Below are positions 14,776 through 21,237 of a DNA stretch of 32,541 nucleotides, piece after piece. The DNA lies in assembly GCA_029255105.1 (NCBI GenBank), contig JAQWWH010000091.1, forward strand, positions 1-32,541. Reading direction: 5' to 3'. A program made the translations under genes and the position numbers. The notes beneath the pieces were generated by a model that had not been told where the DNA came from, did no database searches, and saw only the letters and a list, made by a program, of their open reading frames with translations. Numbering within the stretch: position 1 is the first letter of the stretch; every line of letters starts with the position of its first letter. This DNA comes from Flavimaricola sp. (GTDB taxonomy: Bacteria; Pseudomonadota; Alphaproteobacteria; Rhodobacterales; Rhodobacteraceae).

Positions 14776-14809
14776 TGTCAAAAACCTGTCAACTGACAGG
14801 ATCGTGTCA
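14776..14809. promoter_or_regulatory. Array of four TGTCA half-sites (candidate operator of the WYL regulator)
   Basis: TGTCA occurs at 14776-14780, 14787-14791 and 14805-14809, and its complement TGACA at 14794-14798. The start-to-start distances are 11, 7 and 11 bases. The middle pair forms an inverted repeat, CCTGTCA-AC-TGACAGG (14785-14800). The array sits 37 bases before the ATG of the WYL regulator and in the region shared with tatA. The symmetry and near-helical spacing suggest cooperative binding by a dimeric regulator, most simply autoregulation. Confidence 0.55.
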
Positions 14810-14845
14810 CAAACAACCCCTCTTGCCCCCCCAAGGCCCTCACCC

Positions 14846-15532
14846 ATGCGCCGCACCGACCGCCTTTTTGACCTGATCCAGATCCTGCGCGACGGGCGGT
14901 TGCACCGGGCGCAGGATCTGGCGGACCGGCTGGGGGTTTCGGTGCGTACGGTCTACCGGGACATGGACACCCTGATGGCTTCGGGCGTCCCGATCGAGGG
15001 GGAGCGGGGCCTGGGCTACATGGCGACGGCCGCGATCACCCTGCCCCCCCTGAACCTGAGCGTGATCGAGCTTGAGGCCCTGCACCTTGGCATGGCCGTC
15101 GTGGGCGAGGCCGCCGATCCCGAATTGCAGGAGGCCGCCCGCAGCCTGTCGGCCAAGATCGACGCCGTCCTGCCCGAGGACCGGTCCACACCGCCCACCG
15201 GCTGGGGCATCGCTGTCTACCCGTTCAAGGATGCGACGCGCGGCTTTGAACATATGCCAGCCCTGCGCGCCGCCATTCGGGCCCGCCAAAAGGTGCGGAT
15301 CAGCTACCGGGCGGCCGATGGCGGCATAACGGACCGGACGATCAGGCCCTTGCAGCTGGACTATTGGGGACGGGTCTGGACTGTCACACTGTGGTGCGAA
15401 TTGCGGGCGGCCTTTCGGGTGTTCCGTGTGGACCGCATCGAAAAGCTGTCTGTGCTGCCTCAGCTTTTTGTGGATGAGGCGGGCAAATCCCTGGCTGATT
15501 ACCTCAACCAGTCCGATATGGGGACGGACTAG
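14846..15532 (+). CDS. YafY-type HTH transcriptional regulator with WYL domain
   Basis: A 228-aa regulator. An N-terminal DeoR/HTH_11-type winged helix (MRRTDRLFDLIQILRDGRLHRAQDLADRLGVSVRTVYRDMDTLMASGVPIEGERG) leads into a WYL effector-binding domain (about residues 130-205). The ATG at 14846 matches the conserved family start; the frame is open back to 14753 but that part holds the TGTCA array. In the WYL domain the name-giving triplet reads WTV (RVWTVTLWCEL) instead of WYL, while the downstream RVFRVDRI is conserved. It is divergent from tatA and convergent with the FbpC-like ATPase gene, with three bases between the stop codons and no terminator. The target genes are unknown apart from likely self-control. 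Confidence 0.88.
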   Translation: MRRTDRLFDLIQILRDGRLHRAQDLADRLGVSVRTVYRDMDTLMASGVPIEGERGLGYMATAAITLPPLNLSVIELEALHLGMAVVGEAADPELQEAARSLSAKIDAVLPEDRSTPPTGWGIAVYPFKDATRGFEHMPALRAAIRARQKVRISYRAADGGITDRTIRPLQLDYWGRVWTVTLWCELRAAFRVFRVDRIEKLSVLPQLFVDEAGKSLADYLNQSDMGTD

Positions 15533-15535
15533 CCC

Positions 15536-16618
15536 TCAGGCCGCAGCGGGAAAGACAAAGCAGCGGTCCCGCCGGATCATCAGCCATAGCGGCGTGCCCG
15601 GCTTGGGCAGAAAGACGGAAGGCACCAGCGCCTTGAGGACAGACCCGTCAAAGTCCATCCTAAACTCGACAAGGCTTTCGGACCCCATGAACCGGGCCCG
15701 CTCCACCACGCCGCGCGCTGGCGTGCCATCCAGAGCGGTTGGGTTGGGACCGCGACCATGACGGTCAAAGTCGATCTTGAGGTGCTGTGGCCGGATGACG
15801 ATGTCCACATCGGTCCCATCGGGGACACCGGGGGCAAGGAAATGGCCAAATGCCGTTTCCGTCAGCGCCCCGCTCACCTTGCCCTTGATCACGTTGACAT
15901 CGCTGAAAAAGGCCGCAGCGGCACGGTCGACGGGTGAGTTATAGACGTGATAGGGCGCGCCGCGTTGAACGATCCGGCCATCCCGCATAAGCGCGATCTC
16001 ATCGGCCATCCGCATCGCCTCACCCGGTTCGTGGGTCACCAGAAGGACCGCTGTCCCCTCGGCCTTTAGGACGGCAAGAGTTTCGTCCCGGATGTCGTCG
16101 CGCAACCGGTCATCAAGCCCCGAGAAGGGTTCATCCATCAACATGATCCGGGGGCGCGGCGCAAGGGCGCGGGCCAGGGCCACGCGTTGCTGCTCTCCTC
16201 CCGATAACTCATGGGGAAAGCGGTCGATGTGGCGGGACATACCGACACGGGCCAAAAGCTCTTCCACCCGGCCCCGGGCAGCGGCTTTGTTACCCATCAG
16301 GCCAAAGGCCACATTGCCCGCGACGGAGAGATGGGGGAACAGGGCGAAATCCTGAAACATCAGCCCGATGCCCCGCGCCTCCGGGGCCACATAGATCCCG
16401 TCGCCGCAAATCAGGTTCCCGTCCGAAAGGATCGTTCCTGCGTCCTGATTTTCCACGCCCGCGATGATCCTGAGGGTCGTGGACTTGCCACAGCCCGACG
16501 GGCCCAAAAGGCAGGTGACCTGCCCGGGGTACAGCGTCAGCGACACGTCGTCCACAACCCGTCGCCCGTCAAAGCTGCGAGTCAGGTTCCGTGTCTCAAG
16601 GCGTGGGATTGGCGGCAC
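15536..16618 (-). CDS. FbpC-like ABC transporter ATP-binding protein (orphan)
   Basis: A 360-aa ATPase of the iron(III)/sulfate/spermidine (CUT1-like) importer class. Walker A GPSGCGKS is at 39-46, Q-loop FQDFALFPHLSV at 88-99, signature LSGGEQQRVALARAL at 138-152, Walker B IMLMDEP at 158-164 and switch His196. A C-terminal TOBE-type regulatory region follows residue 230 (DVNVIKGKV, DVDIVIRPQHLKID). FALFPHLSVAGNVAFGL and the length resemble FbpC of Fe(III) importers. No permease or binding protein gene lies nearby, so its partners are elsewhere and the substrate is a guess. The start is a GTG with TAAGGT upstream. The atypical SDR gene precedes it by 79 bases on the same strand. Confidence 0.88.
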   Translation of the reverse strand: MPPIPRLETRNLTRSFDGRRVVDDVSLTLYPGQVTCLLGPSGCGKSTTLRIIAGVENQDAGTILSDGNLICGDGIYVAPEARGIGLMFQDFALFPHLSVAGNVAFGLMGNKAAARGRVEELLARVGMSRHIDRFPHELSGGEQQRVALARALAPRPRIMLMDEPFSGLDDRLRDDIRDETLAVLKAEGTAVLLVTHEPGEAMRMADEIALMRDGRIVQRGAPYHVYNSPVDRAAAAFFSDVNVIKGKVSGALTETAFGHFLAPGVPDGTDVDIVIRPQHLKIDFDRHGRGPNPTALDGTPARGVVERARFMGSESLVEFRMDFDGSVLKALVPSVFLPKPGTPLWLMIRRDRCFVFPAAA

Positions 16619-16669
16619 GCGGCATTACCTTAGCGTTTCCATCGACTTTAGTGCCAATAGCAGCGCGAT

Positions 16670-16691
16670 GGGCCGCCGACAAGGGCGGCCC
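16670..16691. other. Stem-loop between the SDR and ABC ATPase genes
   Basis: GGGCCGCC (16670-16677) and GGCGGCCC (16684-16691) form a perfect 8-bp stem with a six-base loop, just after the SDR stop codon on the minus strand. No T-run follows in that direction, so it could be an attenuating or RNA-stabilising structure between two co-transcribed genes rather than a full terminator. Confidence 0.5.
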
Positions 16692-16697
16692 AAAGGG

Positions 16698-17477
16698 TCA
16701 AAGGGTCGCGTTGATCGCGCCACCATCCAGAAGGATGTTCTGACCCACGATAAAGCCAGCCTTTTCGCTGCACAAAAAGGCGCACATTGCGCCGAATTCG
16801 GCAGCCGTACCGTAGCGGCGGGCCGGGATGGTGGCCTGACGCTGTGCGGTTGCTTCGGCCAGGGTGATGTTCTGGGCCTTGGCAACACCGCCATCCAACT
16901 GGTCTGCACGATCGGTTGCATGAATACCCGGCAGCATGTTGTTGATCGTAACGCCCTTGGAGGCGACCTGACGGGCGGTTCCGGCGACGTAGCCGGTCAG
17001 ACCGGCGCGAGCCGCGTTCGACAGACCCAGTTGCGGGATCGGCGCCTTGACCGAACCGGAGGTGATATTGACCACCCGGCCCCAGCCCTTGTCGATCATG
17101 GCGGGCATGAGCGCCTTGATCAGCGCGATCGGGGTCAGCATGTTGCCGTCCAGCGCCTTGATAAAGTCGTCGCGGTCCCAGTCCGACCACAGACCCGGGG
17201 GTGGGCCACCGGCATTGGTCACCAGAATGTCGACACCGGCAGCCTCGGCCAACACGGCCGCCCGCCCCTCTTCGGCGGTGATGTCGGCGGCCACCGTCAC
17301 CACATTGACACCGTAAGCAGTGCGCAAGGCCTCTGCGGTCGCTTCAAGCGCCTCGGCGCCCCGTGCGTTCAACACCAGATCAACGCCGGCCTCGGCCAAA
17401 GCTTCGGCACATCCGCGCCCAAGACCCTTTGATGCTGCGCAAACCAATGCGCGCTTGCCCTTAATCCCCAAGTCCAT
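16698..17477 (-). CDS. SDR-family protein lacking the YxxxK active site (BKR-like subgroup)
   Basis: A 259-aa Rossmann-fold protein resembling 3-oxoacyl-ACP reductase. The ATG at 17477 has GAGGAG upstream; a longer frame to 17504 is unlikely. The cofactor loop is CAASKGLG (13-20) instead of TGASxGxG. NARG at 37-40 and VTNAG at 86-90 are normal. Ser140 (NITSGS) is present, but the catalytic Tyr and Lys are replaced: the segment reads GLSNAARAG, so YxxxK becomes Ser153-xxx-Arg157. The C-terminus (FIVGQNILLDGG) is typical SDR. I recall a described BKR-like SDR subgroup with this LSNxxRAG pattern and an imperfect catalytic tetrad. The substrate is unknown. Confidence 0.85.
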   Translation of the reverse strand: MDLGIKGKRALVCAASKGLGRGCAEALAEAGVDLVLNARGAEALEATAEALRTAYGVNVVTVAADITAEEGRAAVLAEAAGVDILVTNAGGPPPGLWSDWDRDDFIKALDGNMLTPIALIKALMPAMIDKGWGRVVNITSGSVKAPIPQLGLSNAARAGLTGYVAGTARQVASKGVTINNMLPGIHATDRADQLDGGVAKAQNITLAEATAQRQATIPARRYGTAAEFGAMCAFLCSEKAGFIVGQNILLDGGAINATL

Positions 17478-17625
17478 CGTGCAACTCCTCTTCTTTGAGC
17501 GCACGACCTAGCACTCGCACCCTTGCTGGGCAACAATGCCTATCGCCTGCCGACTTGCTGTCGTTGAAAAGCCATATTTCTGCGCGATCCCAAGACCTGT
17601 ATTTTTGTTGTACCGCGGGGGCGGA

Positions 17626-18642
17626 ATGTACGCTGAAACCTCACTCGTGACCTCTCAATCGCTGCTCGTGTACCGGGCGGCGGATTTTGTCGTGGTCGAG
17701 GGGGTCGCAGAAGGTGACAGCATGTCCTTTGCCGACGAACTGGTCATGGACGACACCTACCAGATGAAAGCCGAGGCCAAGCGCGCGCGTCTGTCGCTTG
17801 TCATGGGACGTCGGCCCCGCACCTTCACCGTTGATGAGGGCAGCCCGCTGGGCGAGGCCGGTCGACGGGTATTCCTCGATAGTTGCATCACCTTGATGGT
17901 CCCCGACGGGTCCACCTGCGAGCTTTTGATTTTCGTTGAGATCGAAGAGGCGGAGGTTGCGGAAATCTACATGCTGCCGCTGGTCAACCTGATCCCCGAC
18001 ACAGACTACCGGCTTGTCGGAATTGACAGAGTCAATCCGGCAGCCCGTCTGGCCGAGGTGGCCTGCGTATCCTTTTCGCGCGGCACCCATATCACCATGG
18101 CGTCGGGCGAACAGCGCCGGATCGAAGAGTTGCGCGTGGGCGATCGCATCCTGACCCGCGACGATGGCCCACAAGAGTTGCGCTGGATCGGGCAGACCAC
18201 TGTCCGGGCCTCGGGCGAGATGGCGCCGGTCGTCATTCGCAAGGGCGCCTTGCACAACCAAAACGATCTTCTGTTAAGCCCCGAACACCGCATCTTTGTC
18301 TACCAGCGTGAAGACAAGCTGGGTGCCGGACGGTCCGAGGTTCTGGTCAAGGTGCGGCACCTGGTCAACGATGACACAGTCGTCTTGGCCGAAGGCGGTT
18401 TCGTGGATTATTTCCAGCTGCTGTTCGACGATCACCAGATCATCTTTGCCGAAGGCATCGCCGCCGAATCGCTGATCATCAACGCCCGGACCCACCCCGC
18501 CCTTCCGGCTGGTGTCACTGCCGGCAATGCGGGTCGCGGCTGGCATGCCTACCGCGCCTATCAGGGCTATGAGGTTGGGGAACGGCTATTGTCGGGCCTC
18601 GACACAGTCGCCCTGCTTCGCAAAGCATCGGGCGCGGCCTGA
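17626..18642 (+). CDS. Hint-domain (Hedgehog/intein-like) protein
   Basis: A 338-aa protein with an N-terminal beta-rich region of about 140 residues and a C-terminal Hint domain (about 145-295) of the type common in Rhodobacteraceae. The Hint block begins at Cys147 (VACVSFSRGTHITMASGEQRRIEEL), continues through VGDRILTRDDGPQELRWIG, and includes LLLSPEHRIFV with His221 and YFQLLFDDHQIIFAEGIAAESLI. These resemble the self-splicing or autoprocessing fold of inteins and Hedgehog, but no extein-like C-terminal Asn-Cys/Ser junction is evident. Related proteins are often secreted or cell-surface; no signal peptide is seen here. The ATG at 17626 follows GGGGGCGGA. The frame is open back to 17536 in AT-richer spacer sequence, which I take as non-coding. 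A strong terminator follows. Confidence 0.85.
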   Translation: MYAETSLVTSQSLLVYRAADFVVVEGVAEGDSMSFADELVMDDTYQMKAEAKRARLSLVMGRRPRTFTVDEGSPLGEAGRRVFLDSCITLMVPDGSTCELLIFVEIEEAEVAEIYMLPLVNLIPDTDYRLVGIDRVNPAARLAEVACVSFSRGTHITMASGEQRRIEELRVGDRILTRDDGPQELRWIGQTTVRASGEMAPVVIRKGALHNQNDLLLSPEHRIFVYQREDKLGAGRSEVLVKVRHLVNDDTVVLAEGGFVDYFQLLFDDHQIIFAEGIAAESLIINARTHPALPAGVTAGNAGRGWHAYRAYQGYEVGERLLSGLDTVALLRKASGAA

Positions 18643-18673
18643 ACCAATTCAATTCAGCCCATTCGGGCCAAAA

Positions 18674-18708
18674 GATAATGCCGCCGGCGTCAAACCGGCG
18701 GCATTATC
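18674..18708. terminator. Bidirectional terminator between the Hint gene and the lipoprotein gene
   Basis: GATAATGCCGCCGG (18674-18687), a seven-base loop and CCGGCGGCATTATC (18695-18708) form a perfect 14-bp stem. It sits between two convergent genes, 31 bases after the Hint gene stop and nine before the lipoprotein gene stop. It is followed by AATTTTC on the plus strand, and TTTTGG follows the stem on the minus strand, so it should work in both directions. Confidence 0.85.
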
Positions 18709-18716
18709 AATTTTCG

Positions 18717-19301
18717 TTATTGCTGCTCACCATAGGCTTGCACGCTGCCTGAGATGTTGTTTCCGTTCAGGGTGAAACCGCCTGTGTCAGTCTCGCCAAA
18801 GACGACAAGGCTGTCGCCCGTGTCACCCCCAAACGCGCCATTGACGGCAACGTCGACGCCGATGACGTCACCGTCGCCCCGCAGGGTACCCGTGAACTGT
18901 CCGTCGATATCGTTGGTCACGGTCTGACCCAGAACCCCGTTGTTCAAGGTCAGCGCACCTGAATAGGCAGTCGTATTGATGCCGCCTTGATGCTGCCGGA
19001 AGGTCCCCAGACTTCCTGTGATCGTGTCACCATCGAAATCAGCGTTGAACGTGGCATCACCGATCAGGATCTGCTCGGCATTGCCAGAACCAATAACGAC
19101 AGCCGATTGACCAGTGTACGCGACTTGCCCTGTCGGCAGCCCGATTTCAGGCGTCTCTGTCAGACCGTCCAGACGATCATAGGCATCGTTGAATTGCTGG
19201 GCCTCTTGGGCAAGAGCAAGTGAATTGCGGATGTTTTCCACCACGCCGCAACCGGCAAGTAACGGAAGCAAGGGAAGAACGATGAGGGCCGGTCTGATCA
19301 T
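18717..19301 (-). CDS. Small lipoprotein with glycine-rich beta-strand body (possibly TbpB-like barrel)
   Basis: A 194-aa predicted lipoprotein. The signal peptide ends in the lipobox LLAGC (Cys18) with Gly at +2, which favours outer-membrane sorting. A short helical stretch (about 22-45, NSLALAQEAQQFNDAYDRL) is followed by alternating strand-turn repeats rich in Gly, Asp, Asn and Thr. Examples are ATFNADFDGDTITGSLGTF, GALTLNNGVLG, DIDGQFTGTLRGDGD, VNGAFGGDTGDSLVVFGE and GGFTLNGNNISG. The pattern of 'G-F-x-G' beta hairpins resembles the eight-stranded barrel of TbpB/Slam-dependent surface lipoproteins. That is a fold guess, not a functional call. It is a single-gene unit with its own promoter and terminator, AAGGA before the ATG, and is divergent from prfC. 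Confidence 0.8.
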   Translation of the reverse strand: MIRPALIVLPLLPLLAGCGVVENIRNSLALAQEAQQFNDAYDRLDGLTETPEIGLPTGQVAYTGQSAVVIGSGNAEQILIGDATFNADFDGDTITGSLGTFRQHQGGINTTAYSGALTLNNGVLGQTVTNDIDGQFTGTLRGDGDVIGVDVAVNGAFGGDTGDSLVVFGETDTGGFTLNGNNISGSVQAYGEQQ

Positions 19302-19347
19302 CTGAAGTCCTTTTTAAAAGCGTCTAGGGTCGTTGGTTCACAAGAGG

Positions 19348-19376
19348 CTTATGTGAAACGTATTGCGTTTTTCCAA
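19348..19376 (-). promoter_or_regulatory. Candidate sigma-70 promoter of the lipoprotein gene
   Basis: On the minus strand TTGGAA (19376-19371) and CATAAG (19353-19348) are separated by exactly 17 bases, each matching the consensus at 4/6 positions. Transcription would start near 19341, about 40 bases before the ATG at 19301. The rest of the 190-base spacer to prfC (19302-19492) shows no gene, and I found no convincing prfC promoter. Confidence 0.4.
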
Positions 19377-19492
19377 AACCGCGTTGCGGCATGGCAGGTT
19401 AAGTTCCCGGCGACCCTACAAACTGACTATGGCAGCAATCTGACCTCACCGAGTTGATTGCTTGCGCCGCATGCATCCGATAATGGGCAGCC

Positions 19493-21088
19493 ATGACAAA
19501 TCGCCCCAGCCTTCCCACCGAGATCGCCCGCCGCCGTACCTTTGCGATCATTTCGCACCCGGACGCCGGCAAGACGACGCTGACCGAAAAGTTCCTGCTG
19601 TTCGGTGGGGCTATCCAGATGGCCGGTCAGGTGCGCGCCAAGGGCGAAGCGCGGCGGACCCGCTCGGACTTTATGCAGATGGAAAAGGACCGGGGCATTT
19701 CCGTCTCGGCCTCTGCGATGTCGTTTGATTACAAGACCTTCCGCTTCAACCTTGTGGACACGCCCGGCCACTCTGACTTTTCCGAGGACACCTATCGCAC
19801 CCTCACGGCAGTGGACGCCGCCGTCATGGTCATCGACGGCGCCAAGGGCGTGGAAAGCCAGACCCAAAAACTGTTCGAAGTCTGTCGCCTGCGCGACCTG
19901 CCGATCCTGACCTTTTGCAACAAGATGGACCGCGAAAGCCGCGACACCTTTGAGATCATTGACGAGATTCAGGAAAACCTGGCCATCGACGTGACCCCGG
20001 CATCCTGGCCCATCGGCATGGGCCGCGATTTTCTGGGCTGCTACGATCTTTTGAATGACCGGCTGGAGCTGATAGACAGGGCCGATCGGAACCGGGTGGC
20101 CGACTCAATCCAGATCAACGGGCTGGACGATCCTCGCATGGCAGAACACGTGCCCCCGGACGTTCTGGCAAAGCTGCGCGAAGAGATCGAGATGGCCCGC
20201 GAGCTTTTGCCCGCCCTTGATCCCCAGTCCGTTCTGGAAGGGCATATGACCCCGATCTGGTTCGGATCGGCCATCAACTCCTTTGGCGTGCGCGAACTGA
20301 TGGACGGTATCGGCTCTTTCGGGCCTGAACCGCAAATCCAGTCGGCAGAACCGCGCAAGATCGCCCCCGAAGAACCCAAAGTCACCGGTTTCGTGTTCAA
20401 GGTTCAGGCCAATATGGACCCCAAACACCGCGACCGGGTTGCATTTCTGCGCCTTGCCTCGGGCCACTTTGAACGGGGCATGAAGTTGACCCATGTCCGG
20501 TCGAAAAAGCCTATGAGCATTACCAACCCGGTCCTCTTTCTGGCCGCTGACCGCGAGTTGGCGGAAGAGGCCTGGGCCGGCGACATCATCGGCATTCCGA
20601 ACCACGGACAATTGCGCATCGGCGACACGCTCACCGAAGGCGAGATGCTGCGTGTCACGGGGATCCCGTCGTTCGCACCCGAATTGCTGCAATCGGTCCG
20701 GGCCGGTGATCCGATGAAGGCCAAGCACCTTGAAAAGGCGCTGATGCAATTTGCCGAAGAGGGTGCCGCCAAGGTATTCAAGCCAATGATCGGTTCGGGC
20801 TTTATCGTCGGTGTCGTGGGCGCGCTTCAGTTCGAGGTGCTGGCCAGCCGGATCGAGCTTGAGTACGGCCTGCCCGTCAACTTTTCCCCGTCGCAATTCA
20901 CCTCCGCCCGCTGGGTCGCGGGACCAAAGGCGGCGGTCGATGCGCTGGTCAATGTGAACAAGCAGCATATGGCCACAGACAATGACGACGACCTCGTCTT
21001 TCTGACGCGCCTGCAATGGGACATCGACCGGATCGGGCGGGATTACCCGGATGTTCGACTGACAGCGACCAAGGAAATGATGGTTTAG
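19493..21088 (+). CDS. prfC: Peptide chain release factor 3
   Basis: Translational GTPase that recycles RF1/RF2 from the ribosome after termination. It is 531 aa, the usual length. GTPase motifs: G1 SHPDAGKTTLTE (about 21-32), switch I region with RGISVSASAMSF (68-78), G3 DTPGH (89-93) and G4 NKMD (143-146). Domain II includes VTGFVFKVQANMDPKHRDRVAFLR, and the C-terminal region has GALQFEVLASRIELEYGL, both RF3-specific relative to EF-G. It appears monocistronic: divergent from the lipoprotein gene, with a hairpin at its stop codon before the DEAD-box gene. Confidence 0.97.
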   Translation: MTNRPSLPTEIARRRTFAIISHPDAGKTTLTEKFLLFGGAIQMAGQVRAKGEARRTRSDFMQMEKDRGISVSASAMSFDYKTFRFNLVDTPGHSDFSEDTYRTLTAVDAAVMVIDGAKGVESQTQKLFEVCRLRDLPILTFCNKMDRESRDTFEIIDEIQENLAIDVTPASWPIGMGRDFLGCYDLLNDRLELIDRADRNRVADSIQINGLDDPRMAEHVPPDVLAKLREEIEMARELLPALDPQSVLEGHMTPIWFGSAINSFGVRELMDGIGSFGPEPQIQSAEPRKIAPEEPKVTGFVFKVQANMDPKHRDRVAFLRLASGHFERGMKLTHVRSKKPMSITNPVLFLAADRELAEEAWAGDIIGIPNHGQLRIGDTLTEGEMLRVTGIPSFAPELLQSVRAGDPMKAKHLEKALMQFAEEGAAKVFKPMIGSGFIVGVVGALQFEVLASRIELEYGLPVNFSPSQFTSARWVAGPKAAVDALVNVNKQHMATDNDDDLVFLTRLQWDIDRIGRDYPDVRLTATKEMMV

Positions 21089-21106
21089 GGCGCTTCGGCC
21101 CCTAAA
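21084..21106 (+). terminator. Hairpin at the prfC stop codon
   Basis: TTTAGGG (21084-21090) and CCCTAAA (21100-21106) pair around CGCTTCGGC, with an inner C-G pair closing a small loop. The prfC stop TAG (21086-21088) is inside the left arm. No long T-run follows, so it may terminate only partially, leaving read-through into the helicase gene. Confidence 0.45.
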
Positions 21107-21195
21107 GCTAAGTTTCCTTGACCTTTCCGCCATTTAAGCCTATGGCAACGCCAAGACGAACGCCCCGGCAATCCGGTCGGGCGGGCCGCGCGTGT

Positions 21196-21217
21196 TTGCG
21201 GCCGGAACAGGCCGCAA
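21196..21217 (+). promoter_or_regulatory. Leader hairpin before the DEAD-box helicase start
   Basis: TTGCGGCC (21196-21203), a six-base loop and GGCCGCAA (21210-21217) form a perfect 8-bp stem that ends eight bases before the AAAGGG ribosome site (21226-21231) of the TTG start at 21238. Structured leaders are known for some RNA-helicase genes; here the role is inference. If translation began at the upstream ATG 21142, this would be coding instead. Confidence 0.4.
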
Positions 21218-21237
21218 CATACGCGAAAGGGCCCCCT

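Noticed and set aside
13722..14876. A 384-codon plus-strand open frame opposite tatB/tatA
   Set aside because: Ala/Ser-rich shadow antisense to the TatB low-complexity tail and tatA; no ribosome site and no recognisable domain.
16629..16657. TTGGCA-17-GCTAAG promoter on the minus strand for the FbpC-like gene
   Set aside because: It would start transcription only about four bases before the GTG and cut off the TAAGGT ribosome site; the -10 box is poor.
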